In this document: piece by piece, positions 8,215 to 16,753 of the stretch | How positions within the stretch are numbered: the first letter of the stretch is position 1 | Layout of the letters: the number at the start of each line of letters is the position of its first letter | DNA from: B16-G9 sp964400655 | Lineage (GTDB): Bacteria; Bacteroidota; Bacteroidia; Bacteroidales; F082 | NCBI GenBank assembly: GCA_964400655.1 | Contig: CAYNVN010000004.1 | Coordinates: forward strand, 1-47,761 | Length of the DNA: 47,761 nucleotides | Direction: 5' to 3' | Notes under the pieces: model-generated | What the model was told of the DNA's origin: nothing | Database searches by the model: none | Seen by the model: the letters and a program-made list of their open reading frames with translations, nothing else | Translations under genes and position numbers: made by a program

Positions 8215-9477
8215 ATGATTTTACTTCAAATATCAATAGGAATGGTCATTGCCATCAGTATTGGTGTTTTCCTCATCATTACCCTTTTATTGGTTTCCAT
8301 ACTGCTTTACGCCAAGAAAAAACTTACCCCTTCGGGCGAAGTAACCATTAAAATAAACGGGGAAAAGGAAATTAAAACCGAACCGGGCTCTACCTTGTTG
8401 TCAACACTTTCGGGGCAGAAAATATTTTTGCCCTCTGCCTGTGGAGGCGGCGGAACCTGCGGTATGTGCCGGTTACAGGTAACCAGCGGCGGCGGAACCA
8501 TTCTTCCTACCGAAAAAGGCTTTTTTACCCGTAAAGAACAGGCTAACAACTGGCGACTGGGATGTCAGGTTAAAGTTCGACAGGATATGGAAATTGAAGT
8601 GCCTGCCGAAGTGTTCGGTATTAAAAAATGGGAATGCGAAGTGGTATCCAACGACAATGTGGCCACCTTTATCAAAGAGTTTGTGGTTAAACTTCCCGAA
8701 GGAGAACATCTTAATTTTAAATCGGGCGGATATATCCAGATAGACGTACCCAAAATTGAAGTTGACTTCGGTAAAGATATTGACGTTGGCGAAGAGTACA
8801 GGGCCGACTGGGATCATTTTAACATGTGGAGCCTTAAGATGAAAAACAGCGAAGAGCAATACCGGGCCTACTCAATGGCTAACCATCCGGCCGAAGGCGA
8901 TATTGTTATGCTGAACATCCGTATTGCCACCCCGCCATGGGACAGAAAGAAAAATGCCTTTATGAATGTAAATCCGGGCGTTTGCTCCTCCTATATCTTT
9001 TCGCGCAAACCGGGCGATAAAGTGATGGTTTCGGGCCCTTACGGCGAATTCTTTATTAAAGATACTGATAACGAAATGATGTTCATTGGCGGTGGTGCCG
9101 GAATGGCACCCATGCGGTCACATATTTTCGATCAGTTCAAAACACAAAAAACACACCGGAAAGCCACCTTCTGGTACGGAGGCCGTTCAAAAAAAGAACT
9201 TTTCTATGTTGATCAGTTCCGCGAAATTGAAAAGGAATTTCCAAACTTCAGATTTGAAGTGGCTCTTTCCGAACCGCTGCCCGAAGATAACTGGGACGGC
9301 TATGTGGGTTTTATCCATCAGGTTATTTATGACAATTACCTTAAAAATCATCCCGAACCCGAAGAAATTGAATATTACCTCTGCGGACCTCCCATGATGA
9401 TTGATGCTGTTAAAAAAATGCTGGATGACCTCGGTGTTCCGGAAGAAAACGTAATGTTCGACGATTTTGGAAGTTAA
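8215..9477 (+). CDS. nqrF: Na+-translocating NADH:quinone reductase subunit F
   Basis: The NADH-oxidising subunit that feeds electrons into Na+-NQR. One N-terminal membrane helix (about 5-32) is followed by a plant-type ferredoxin domain with [2Fe-2S] ligands C76, C82, C85 and C117 (CGGGGTCGMC and RLGCQV). Then comes a ferredoxin-reductase FAD domain with RAYSMANHP, and an NAD-binding domain with GGGAGMAPMRSHIFDQF and YLCGPPMMIDAVKKML near the C terminus. The 420-residue length is normal. This is the last gene of the nqr operon and is followed within 20 bp by a strong intrinsic terminator at 9495-9523. Confidence 0.97.
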   Translation: MILLQISIGMVIAISIGVFLIITLLLVSILLYAKKKLTPSGEVTIKINGEKEIKTEPGSTLLSTLSGQKIFLPSACGGGGTCGMCRLQVTSGGGTILPTEKGFFTRKEQANNWRLGCQVKVRQDMEIEVPAEVFGIKKWECEVVSNDNVATFIKEFVVKLPEGEHLNFKSGGYIQIDVPKIEVDFGKDIDVGEEYRADWDHFNMWSLKMKNSEEQYRAYSMANHPAEGDIVMLNIRIATPPWDRKKNAFMNVNPGVCSSYIFSRKPGDKVMVSGPYGEFFIKDTDNEMMFIGGGAGMAPMRSHIFDQFKTQKTHRKATFWYGGRSKKELFYVDQFREIEKEFPNFRFEVALSEPLPEDNWDGYVGFIHQVIYDNYLKNHPEPEEIEYYLCGPPMMIDAVKKMLDDLGVPEENVMFDDFGS

Positions 9478-9494
9478 TCGTTAAATAAATGAGT

Positions 9495-9523
9495 AAAGGG
9501 AGGGTTTTAACCTCCCTTTTTTT
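9495..9523 (+). terminator. Intrinsic terminator of the nqr operon
   Basis: A 9-bp perfect stem AAAGGGAGG / CCTCCCTTT with a 7-nt loop is followed directly by a run of T. It begins 18 bp after the nqrF stop. It separates the nqr operon from the 250-residue outer-membrane protein gene downstream. Confidence 0.9.
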
Positions 9524-9669
9524 GTTTATTTGTGCTGTAATAACGAAACCAAACAGTAATTTGTTTTGTCTTTAACAAAAAAACCTGTTTTAACATTTAC
9601 CGAACAAAAAATATTTTCACAACTTACATAATATCAATTTATAAACTTTAAGATCAAAAATTTATTTAC

Positions 9670-10422
9670 ATGAAAAAGTTATTAATTTTATTGCTGCTGG
9701 TTCCTATGTTGGGAATGGAAGCCTATAGCCAGGATTTTATTTATACCAAAAGCAATACACGAATTGCCGCAAAAATTATTGAACTTGGCATCGGCGAAGT
9801 TCAGTACAAAGAGTACAACAACCCTGACGGGCCCGTTATCGCCATTAAAAACAACGATATCAGTTTAATTGCTTTTGAAGACGGACACCTTGAATTTTTT
9901 GAACCGGTTAAAAAAATTGTGATGCGCAACGATTTTAATAAAAACCTGTTGACCTATCACCTGGCAGATCTTATTTTTAATAATTTCACCTTATCCTACG
10001 AGCATATTTCAAAAAACGGAAAAACCGGTTTCGAAATTCCCATTTCGTTTGGTTACGGCAACCACGCCCAGGTAGATGATATGTATAATCAGTTTTACAC
10101 CGGATTAAACCTCAACTTCTATCCCACAGGACAAGGTAAATGGCGATTTCTTACCGGCCCGGGATTAAGAATTGGTGTTGCCAGATGGGACTACGGCTAT
10201 TATAATGGTGGTTATGAAGGTAGTTATGTAGATTACGATGAAAATTCGGGCTACATCAAATTTATGGTTAACAACGGCGTAATCTTTACACCCATAAAAG
10301 CCCTCAGCTTTTCCATCATAGGTTCCATTGGTATTCGTTATATTTTTACCATACCAGAGGGTTATAAATATCAGGTAAGAACTACCGGAGCCATTGCCGT
10401 TAATCTGTCGTACAGATTTTAG
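9670..10422 (+). CDS. Secreted/outer-membrane protein with beta-barrel-like C-terminal half
   Basis: A 250-residue protein with a clear signal peptide (about 1-21, ending AYSQ). Residues 22-75 contain a motif common in Bacteroidota secreted proteins (DFIYTKSNTRIAAKIIELG, then VQYKEYNNPDGPVIAIKNND and SLIAFEDGH). The rest alternates polar and aromatic residues (YYNGGYEGSYVDYDENSGY) and ends in NLSYRF, a terminal aromatic typical of outer-membrane beta-strands, so a small porin-like barrel is likely. The exact function is not recognisable. It lies between the nqr terminator and apbE, 84 bp upstream of the latter, and may be cotranscribed with apbE. A functional link to Nqr is not shown. Confidence 0.75.
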   Translation: MKKLLILLLLVPMLGMEAYSQDFIYTKSNTRIAAKIIELGIGEVQYKEYNNPDGPVIAIKNNDISLIAFEDGHLEFFEPVKKIVMRNDFNKNLLTYHLADLIFNNFTLSYEHISKNGKTGFEIPISFGYGNHAQVDDMYNQFYTGLNLNFYPTGQGKWRFLTGPGLRIGVARWDYGYYNGGYEGSYVDYDENSGYIKFMVNNGVIFTPIKALSFSIIGSIGIRYIFTIPEGYKYQVRTTGAIAVNLSYRF

Positions 10423-10506
10423 TGCAACTTCCCGAAAATACTGTTTATTAATGCGGTGCAGGTAAAACCGTAAAATATTCCGGTATAAAAGATTAAATCT
10501 TTTTAA

Positions 10507-11505
10507 ATGTATAAATGGATATTTATCATATTGATATTTTTGGGTAGCTGCAAGCCCGAACCCCAACCCGAACGAGTGCAGGGTTCCGCTCAGGGAACTT
10601 ATTATTCCATTATTTATTTTGATCAGCAACACCGAAACCTGAAACCCCAAATAGATTCACTGCTCAACGCTTTCGACCGGTCGGTGTCGCTTTGGGTTCC
10701 CCAATCAATTCTCTCAAGGGTAAACCGGAACGAAGATCCGGTAATATTAGACAAATGGTTTACCGATAATTTTAACTATTCGCAGCAGGTTGCCAAAGCC
10801 ACCGACGGAGCATTTGATTGTACGGTGGAACCGCTTGTGCAGGCCTGGGGGTTCGGTTTTGATGAGTCAACCAATGTGGATACGGCCATCGTGGATAGTT
10901 TGATGGAATTTACCGGATACCAAAAGGTTAAAATAACTGACAACAAAATTGTTAAAAGCGATGACCGCCTTAAAATTGATTTTAATGCCATTGCCCAGGG
11001 CTATTCGGTTGATGTTGTGGCCGCCTTTCTGGAAAAAAAAGGAATTGATAACTATTTGATTGATATAGGTGGCGAAGTAAAAGCAAAAGGCGAAAAACCG
11101 GGAGGAAAACCATGGCGTGTGGGCATTGAAAAACCTGCCGAACATAAAGAAGACGACCGTGTACTAAAAGCCGTTATCGGCCTAAAAAACCGGTCGGTGG
11201 CAACATCGGGCAGCTATCGAAAATATTACGAAAAAAACGGAATACGATATTCACACACCATTGATCCGAAAACAGGATATCCGGTCAAACACTCATTATT
11301 AAGTGTTTCGGTGGTTGCCGGCAACACAGCACTGGCCGATGCCTATGCCACATCGTTTATGGTAATGGGATTTGAAAAGTCACGCGATTTTGTTGAACAC
11401 GATTCAACACTGGAAGCCTTTTTTATCTACTCCGACACTTCGGGGAAAAACAAAACCTATGCAACCCCCGGTTTTAAGGAACTGATAATTGAGGAATTTA
11501 AGTAA
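10507..11505 (+). CDS. apbE: FAD:protein FMN transferase (ApbE), lipoprotein
   Basis: ApbE transfers FMN from FAD to a threonine of target proteins, including NqrB and NqrC. The 332-residue protein starts with a lipoprotein signal peptide whose lipobox is LGSC (C15), placing it on the periplasmic side, where the NqrB/NqrC flavins are attached. Conserved features are the N-terminal GSAQGTYYSIIY, the segment DFNAIAQGYSVDVVAAFLE, IDIGGEVKAKG, and SHTIDPKTGYPV with the metal/FAD-binding ADAYATSFMVMG near residue 280. The start at 10507 gives a normal signal peptide. Position just downstream of nqrABCDEF fits its role in maturing the complex, although a terminator and one gene lie between. Confidence 0.95.
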   Translation: MYKWIFIILIFLGSCKPEPQPERVQGSAQGTYYSIIYFDQQHRNLKPQIDSLLNAFDRSVSLWVPQSILSRVNRNEDPVILDKWFTDNFNYSQQVAKATDGAFDCTVEPLVQAWGFGFDESTNVDTAIVDSLMEFTGYQKVKITDNKIVKSDDRLKIDFNAIAQGYSVDVVAAFLEKKGIDNYLIDIGGEVKAKGEKPGGKPWRVGIEKPAEHKEDDRVLKAVIGLKNRSVATSGSYRKYYEKNGIRYSHTIDPKTGYPVKHSLLSVSVVAGNTALADAYATSFMVMGFEKSRDFVEHDSTLEAFFIYSDTSGKNKTYATPGFKELIIEEFK

Positions 11506-11638
11506 CTGCTTTACAACATTAAGCTTGCCATTTACATTAAAATTGCATCCCGAACCAGTTTATAACTCTCCCTTGAACAATTCATTTTGTTATAAAGGTT
11601 AAAATGAATATTTTTGAGCTAAAATAAAAACGTCTGTC

Positions 11639-11926
11639 ATGCAAGAGTTAAGTACACGTTTCATCAAAACAACTTTGGTATTAATTGTTGTCGGTATCTG
11701 GGTATTGGTTTTCCAAAATGCAGGACTGTTGCCGTCGGTTAGCCCGCAGGTGGTTGTGGCTGATTCGGCATTGCGCATTACCGGCGAAGTGGATGTGGCC
11801 AATACGGTATTTGTAAAAGGTTCGATAGATGCCAATATCGAAAGCATCAACGGATATTCAAAATTTTACAAAGACCCGCGTACCGGTCAGTATTATGTTT
11901 TGCCGGTTACCGATCCGTATGAGTAG
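11639..11926 (+). CDS. Small membrane-anchored protein of unknown function
   Basis: A 95-residue open frame starting with ATG at 11639. Residues 9-29 form a single hydrophobic helix (TTLVLIVVGIWVLVF), followed by a short extracytoplasmic region with valine-rich beta-like sequence (QVVVADSALRITGEVDVANT) and a polar tail ending TDPYE. I do not recognise a named family. The gene follows apbE by 133 bp and precedes the TPR regulator; codon use resembles its neighbours, and the predicted topology makes a real gene likely. The overlapping opposite-strand frame is its shadow. Confidence 0.6.
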   Translation: MQELSTRFIKTTLVLIVVGIWVLVFQNAGLLPSVSPQVVVADSALRITGEVDVANTVFVKGSIDANIESINGYSKFYKDPRTGQYYVLPVTDPYE

Positions 11927-11980
11927 ATTAACTGTAATAAATTGAATATCCGGTAATATAGTCGGTTTTTGTGTTTACAT

Positions 11981-11997
11981 TACGGTAAGTTACCGTA
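11981..11997. promoter_or_regulatory. 17-bp palindrome, candidate operator of the TPR/LuxR regulator
   Basis: TACGGTAA-G-TTACCGTA is a perfect 8-bp inverted repeat around one base, 65 bp upstream of the regulator start at 12062. Related half-sites CGGTAA (11951-11956) and TACCG (about 12005) flank it. Such symmetry suggests a dimeric DNA-binding protein. Which protein binds is unknown; autoregulation by the downstream LuxR-type protein is a guess. Confidence 0.4.
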
Positions 11998-12061
11998 TTT
12001 TATAATACCGTTCGTTTTGCCTGATTAAACGATGTTTATCTCTTTATGCAGCATTAAAAAA

Positions 12062-13849
12062 ATGAATACGAAAACCTTAATTACATATTTACTTTTAATA
12101 AGTACATTCCTGCCTTTATTTCTTTATTCCGATACCGGACAATATGTTTCAAACGATTCGGGCAACATTAATACCGCGCTATTACATAAGGCGGTAAGCC
12201 TATATAAAAAAGCCGACTCTCTAAGATTTTCCGATCCCCAGCAGGCACTTATCTTCAATCGCGAAGCATTATCCTATGCCCACAATGCCAACTCCGTCGA
12301 TATTCTTGCCAGAATCAACAAATTAATGGGTGAACTTTATACCACCGAAAACAATCTGCAACCGGCCATCAACTATTTTCTTATTAGCGAAAAACTTTTT
12401 ACGGAACTGGGTAATAAAAAGGAGCTTGCCGATCTTTTCGGAAAACTTGGACGGGTTTATTACAACAACAATTTTGAGCTGGACAAAGCACTCTCCTACT
12501 ATAACCGGATGATGGATTACGCACTGGGACTGAATGACAAAAAACTGCTTGCGGCAGCCAACGATAACCTGGGAAGTTTGTTGCTGAGTTTTAACGACTA
12601 CGACAACGCCAAAGATCATTATCAAAAACTTTTAACAATCAGCAAAGAAATTGGTGACGAAGCAGGTGTGGCAAAAGCGCTTAATAATATCGGTGAAATT
12701 GAAAGACTCAGAGGAAACTATAAAACAGCTTTCGACTATTACAAGCAAAGTCTTGAAATACACTCAAGGATAAAAGACTTAAGAAGAGTGGCCATCAATC
12801 TTGAAAACATAGGCACAACTTTCGATGCCATGAACGAAACCAAACAGGCCGTTGATTATTATAATAAAGCACTTAGACACTATCGTAAAGCCAACGATCA
12901 GAATAATATCATCAGCGTTTTGGTTTTACTTGGTTACGATGCAATCAAACTCGACAGCCTGCAAAATGCTTTAAACTATTTCCTGGAGGCCTACCGGATA
13001 GCAGAAAAATATAAAATTACTGAAGACAAACCGGAAACATTAAAAGGTTTAAGTCTGGTTTACGAAAAACAGAATAACCTTAAATCGGCACTACTTTATT
13101 TCAAGAAATATGAAATGATTAAAGATTCGCTGTTTAAAGAACGCGAAAAAAAGAATATCGGAGCTATTAAAACCCAACTGCTTTCGGAAATGGATAACAT
13201 TCAATACAAACTGCAAAAGTATGACATTGAAATGCTGACCAAAGACAAGAAAATCAACAGGCTCCGTATGAACATCCTTATCGCATCGCTGATTATTATC
13301 CTCCTTACAGGCATATTGCTTGTTGTACGTTATAACATATTGGTAAAAAAGCAACAACAAATCCGAGAAAAAGATGCCGAACTTCACAGAGCACAAAAAG
13401 AACTGATGGAGTCGGAACTTAAAAATAAAGATAACGACCTGATGAGCTTTGCACTGCATATCGTTCAAAAAAACAAACTGCTTAAAGAGTTACGAAGCGA
13501 TTTAAAAGATCTTTCCAACAACAGCGATCCCGAAACGGCCAAAAGATTAAAAGAGATCAGCTTTAATGTTAAACAAATGCTGCAAATCCAAAAAGATATT
13601 GATATTTTTGAACAAAAGGTAAATCAAACGTACGACGGCTTTTTCAGTAAACTCAAACAACGGTTTCCAAACCTTACAAAAAACGAAGAAAGACTCTGTA
13701 TTTTGTTAAAACTCAAACTAAGTTCCAAAGAAATTGCATCCATTAACAACACTTCCATTAAAGCAGTTGAAATGAGCCGATACCGTTTGCGAAAGAAATG
13801 TGGTATTGATAATAAAACAGGTCTGTTGGATTATATAGGTGAATTTTAA
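12062..13849 (+). CDS. TPR-transmembrane-LuxR-type HTH transcriptional regulator
   Basis: I prefer the ATG at 12062 over the one at 12032 because it gives a clean signal peptide (MNTKTLITYLLL...); the protein is then 595 residues. Tetratricopeptide repeats fill about 45-370 (for example AINYFLISEKLFTELG and AFDYYKQSLEIHSRI). A transmembrane helix lies at about 404-424 (IASLIIILLTGILLVV), followed by a coiled coil (about 425-475) and a C-terminal helix-turn-helix (about 537-590) with LTKNEERLCILLKLKLSSKE and AVEMSRYRLRKKCGI. This layout is a widespread Bacteroidota design: periplasmic TPRs sense something and the cytoplasmic LuxR-like HTH acts on DNA. The signal and targets are unknown. A palindrome upstream could be its operator. 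Confidence 0.85.
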   Translation: MNTKTLITYLLLISTFLPLFLYSDTGQYVSNDSGNINTALLHKAVSLYKKADSLRFSDPQQALIFNREALSYAHNANSVDILARINKLMGELYTTENNLQPAINYFLISEKLFTELGNKKELADLFGKLGRVYYNNNFELDKALSYYNRMMDYALGLNDKKLLAAANDNLGSLLLSFNDYDNAKDHYQKLLTISKEIGDEAGVAKALNNIGEIERLRGNYKTAFDYYKQSLEIHSRIKDLRRVAINLENIGTTFDAMNETKQAVDYYNKALRHYRKANDQNNIISVLVLLGYDAIKLDSLQNALNYFLEAYRIAEKYKITEDKPETLKGLSLVYEKQNNLKSALLYFKKYEMIKDSLFKEREKKNIGAIKTQLLSEMDNIQYKLQKYDIEMLTKDKKINRLRMNILIASLIIILLTGILLVVRYNILVKKQQQIREKDAELHRAQKELMESELKNKDNDLMSFALHIVQKNKLLKELRSDLKDLSNNSDPETAKRLKEISFNVKQMLQIQKDIDIFEQKVNQTYDGFFSKLKQRFPNLTKNEERLCILLKLKLSSKEIASINNTSIKAVEMSRYRLRKKCGIDNKTGLLDYIGEF

Positions 13850-13905
13850 ATATAGTAGAGGTATATTTTTTATATTATACTTATTTTCTGTATGTTAAAT
13901 TATTA

Positions 13906-13965
13906 TTTGTAGATGTAAATATATCTGTTTGTAGTATCCGTATCATGTTTGTAGTATTTTTGTAG
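13906..13965 (+). promoter_or_regulatory. Four phased TTTGTAG direct repeats plus -7 box upstream of the ECF sigma gene
   Basis: TTTGTAG occurs at 13906, 13928, 13948 and 13959, so the spacings are 22, 20 and 11 bp, close to one or two helical turns. The second and third copies extend to the 10-mer TTTGTAGTAT. The last copy overlaps TATTTTTG (13955-13962), a match to the TAnnTTTG -7 box, which would place transcription start near 13966 with a 96-nt leader to the sigma gene. Phasing suggests an activator or repressor site. Confidence 0.5.
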
Positions 13966-14061
13966 AAGTTAAATATATCCCGTTGCATTGTTTAAAACAT
14001 ATTTTTGTGCTGCTCAAAAACGGCAGAGCAAAGATGTCGTGCATGAAATTAAGTTAAAATA

Positions 14062-14655
14062 ATGGGGAAAAATTTACTTGGTCAAAAGGAAATTATCGAA
14101 CAGTGTTTACAAAATAGTCGTCAGGCTCAATACCGGCTTTACGAAAAGTATTCACCATCCATGTTCGGTATATGTTTAAGGTATGCCAAAAATTCAACCG
14201 ATGCCGAAGATATCCTTCAGGAAGGTTTCATTAAAGTTTTCAGATACTTAAAAGACTACAGCGGAAAAGGCTCGTTCGAAGGCTGGATGAGAAAAATAAT
14301 GATCAACTCGGCGTTGAATTATTACAAACGGAAAAACCTTATCTCAAAAGGTATTGAGCCGGAAGAGGCACAACATTTCCTGATGCATGATTTTAACCAC
14401 GATGTACTGTCGAAGATGGATCATGAGGAGTTGCTGAAACTGATTCATGATTTGCCCGACGGCTACCGCACCGTATTTAACCTTAATATTATTGAGGGTT
14501 ATTCACACAAAGAAATTGGCGATATGATGCAAATTTCGGTAAACACATCAAAATCGCAACTGTCAAGAGCACGTTCTTCACTTAAAAGAAGAGTGAAAGA
14601 ACTGTTGAGTTCCGAAGAATCAAAAATACGCTGGGTTGCACAAACAGCCTGGTAG
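14062..14655 (+). CDS. RNA polymerase sigma factor, ECF family
   Basis: A 197-residue sigma-70 family protein with only regions 2 and 4. Region 2 spans about 25-95 (LYEKYSPSMFGICLRYAKN, then DAEDILQEGFIKVFRYL and GSFEGWMRKIMINSALNYYK). Region 4 spans about 130-185 (DLPDGYRTVFNLNIIEGYSH, KEIGDMMQISVNTSKSQL), including the helix that reads the -35 element. No anti-sigma factor gene is adjacent, which is common in the Bacteroidota group where the ECF factor acts with TPR or cytoplasmic partners. A TPR/LuxR-type regulator lies upstream and a T9SS cargo gene downstream; which genes it controls cannot be told. The upstream TTTGTAG repeats may regulate it. Confidence 0.93.
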   Translation: MGKNLLGQKEIIEQCLQNSRQAQYRLYEKYSPSMFGICLRYAKNSTDAEDILQEGFIKVFRYLKDYSGKGSFEGWMRKIMINSALNYYKRKNLISKGIEPEEAQHFLMHDFNHDVLSKMDHEELLKLIHDLPDGYRTVFNLNIIEGYSHKEIGDMMQISVNTSKSQLSRARSSLKRRVKELLSSEESKIRWVAQTAW

Positions 14656-14677
14656 TGGTTTATTTATAAAAGGGAAC

Positions 14678-14745
14678 AACAAAAACCTTCATAAAACGTC
14701 AATATTCCGATATATTCAATGCGTTTTACGAAGGTTTTGTTTTTG
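14678..14745 (+). terminator. Long hairpin terminator after the ECF sigma gene
   Basis: Arms AACAAAAACCTTCATAAAAC (from 14678) and GTTTTACGAAGGTTTTGTTT (to about 14742) are complementary over about 20 bp with one mismatch and one bulge, around a 23-nt AT-rich loop. A T-rich stretch follows. It lies 22 bp after the sigma stop, so it fits an intrinsic terminator, although the loop is longer than usual. Confidence 0.75.
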
Positions 14746-14821
14746 CAACTAATAATATTCATTCATTGTCATCCTTTCATATAATTTTGAACCCTTGTTT
14801 TTAATCATTAAATAAAACGTT

Positions 14822-16633
14822 ATGAAAAAAATCTATCTCTTTATCTCTTTCCTATTTGCACTGGCCATTGCCAATGCTCAAACCTATGTTTCAGAGGATT
14901 TTACATCGTCAGCTTTTCCTCCAAGCGGATGGACCATTGATGCACATGGTGGCAACTGGTCGCATTCAACAACCAAAAAAGCAAATGGAAAAAACAGCGG
15001 CGAAGCCAAACTGCACTGGAGCCCTCAATTTAACGGTTACACCCGTTTTATTTCTCCTGTTGTTGATTTGACAGGAGTAACCGATCTTTCGATTGAATTT
15101 AACCATATGCTCGACTTTTACGGCGGATCAACCGAACACATCGGCGTAGCAACCCGCTCGGGCGGTGGCGACTGGAATGTGGTTTGGGAAACACCCGGTG
15201 CCAACATTTCCGCCGAACAAAAAATATTGTCTATCACCACTCCCGATGTTGGTGCATCCGATTTTCAGTTTTGCCTATATTTCCATGGAAATTCATATAA
15301 TATTAATGATTGGTTTATTGACGACATCAGATTGTTCACCCCTTTGGAACATGATGTTAAAACCTCAGAAGTGCTGGGCGATGCCTATTTTGAACCAAAC
15401 GACACTTACACCCCCCAGGCATCGGTGTTTAACTATGGATTAAATACCGAATCGTTTCAGGTAGTTTGTACCGCTTACAGAGGACTGGATTCAAAAGAAA
15501 TTGTTTATACCGATACCCAAACAGTTAACAACCTGCCGAAAGGTGAATATCAGGATGTAACTTTTGCCCCTTTTAATTTAAGTTCTCCCAACGACATTTA
15601 TAACATTGTTGTTAAAACTTTACTGCCCGGCGACATGGATACACTTAACGATTCAAATAATAAATACGTTTATACCTATACAAACGATCGCGATATGGTT
15701 ATGGTAGAAATAGGAACCGGTACAGGATGCCCTTATTGCCCGGGTGCTGCCATGGGTGCCGACGATTTGGTTGCCGCCGGAAAACCGGTTGCGGTTATTG
15801 AATATCACAGTTATAATAACTCCGACCCGTTTAATACTCCTGAAGCTGCTGCTCGTACAGGTTACTATGGTATTACAGGATATCCCACTGCTGTTTTCGA
15901 CGGCGTATTATCGCATGTGGGAGGCAGCAATAACCAGTCGCTGTTCCCTGCTTACGAGCCGCTGGTTGATGCCAGAAGCCCCATAAAAGTGGGTGTTGGC
16001 ATTCAGTTTACCACTACCGCAACAACAAAAGGGTATCATGTGGTTGTTACACTTGTTAAATATGGCCCGATAATGGGCGATAACCTTGTATTGCATTTTG
16101 CCGTAACCGAATCGGAAATCGCATACAACTGGCAGGGACAATCAAAACTTGATTATGTTGAACGCCTGATGTTACCCGATGCAAATGGCACACCGGTCGA
16201 TTTAGCCAACAACAATACCATTGTTAAGGAATACGATTTTGAAGTGGGTGACGACTGGAATGTTGATGAACTGGAAGTGGTTGCTTTTGTTCAAAATGTT
16301 GATACACGACTGGTAATGAACGGCCACAAAGAGATGCTGAAATATGTTGGAATCGGCGAAACCTCTGCCAACAATTTTAATTTGACAACCTATCCCAACC
16401 CTGTTAGCGAATCGGCAACCGTTTCGTTTAATCTTGAAAAGGATAGCAAAACAAGCATCAATGTTTACTCGTTACAAGGCCAACATATTGCCACCCTTAT
16501 TAATCAAAACCTTAAAGCCGGGAAACATCAGGTTAACTGGTCGCCAAACGGAACACTTTCCAACGGTGTTTATCTGATGAAAATAAATATCGGCGGACAG
16601 ATGTTTACGAAAAAATTAGCTATTCAGCGCTAA
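14822..16633 (+). CDS. T9SS-sorted Omp28-like protein with thioredoxin-type CxxC domain
   Basis: A 603-residue secreted protein. Signal peptide 1-19 ends in IANAQ. Residues about 20-175 resemble the choice-of-anchor/cleaved-adhesin type of beta-sandwich (EDFTSSAFPPSGWTID; WFIDDIRLFTP). A middle beta domain (about 175-285) is followed by an Omp28-related thioredoxin-like domain with the redox-type motif GCPYCPG (C303, C306) and GITGYPTAVFDG, the equivalent of the thioredoxin cis-Pro loop. The end (about 520-603) is a T9SS type-A sorting domain with YPNPVSESATVSF and GVYLMKINIGG, predicting export through T9SS and attachment or release at the cell surface. Substrate and redox role are unknown. 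A terminator follows at 16650. Confidence 0.88.
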   Translation: MKKIYLFISFLFALAIANAQTYVSEDFTSSAFPPSGWTIDAHGGNWSHSTTKKANGKNSGEAKLHWSPQFNGYTRFISPVVDLTGVTDLSIEFNHMLDFYGGSTEHIGVATRSGGGDWNVVWETPGANISAEQKILSITTPDVGASDFQFCLYFHGNSYNINDWFIDDIRLFTPLEHDVKTSEVLGDAYFEPNDTYTPQASVFNYGLNTESFQVVCTAYRGLDSKEIVYTDTQTVNNLPKGEYQDVTFAPFNLSSPNDIYNIVVKTLLPGDMDTLNDSNNKYVYTYTNDRDMVMVEIGTGTGCPYCPGAAMGADDLVAAGKPVAVIEYHSYNNSDPFNTPEAAARTGYYGITGYPTAVFDGVLSHVGGSNNQSLFPAYEPLVDARSPIKVGVGIQFTTTATTKGYHVVVTLVKYGPIMGDNLVLHFAVTESEIAYNWQGQSKLDYVERLMLPDANGTPVDLANNNTIVKEYDFEVGDDWNVDELEVVAFVQNVDTRLVMNGHKEMLKYVGIGETSANNFNLTTYPNPVSESATVSFNLEKDSKTSINVYSLQGQHIATLINQNLKAGKHQVNWSPNGTLSNGVYLMKINIGGQMFTKKLAIQR

Positions 16634-16649
16634 GTTTTATAAAATATTT

Positions 16650-16689
16650 AAAAAAGTCGGGTCGGATTTATTTTGGCCCGACTTTTTTT
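16650..16689 (+). terminator. Intrinsic terminator after the Omp28-like gene
   Basis: A stem AAAAAAGTCGGG / CCCGACTTTTTT of 12 bp with a 15-nt loop ends in seven T. It starts 16 bp after the stop codon at 16633 and separates this gene from the sugar transporter. Confidence 0.9.
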
Positions 16690-16753
16690 ATTATTATTGT
16701 GCATTCATCAATAAGGTTTGTTAACCGCAATTTAATCATCAAATATTACCATA

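Noticed and set aside
10165..10650. 161-residue minus-strand frame across the OM protein and apbE
   Set aside because: It spans two well-supported plus-strand genes and resembles no protein.
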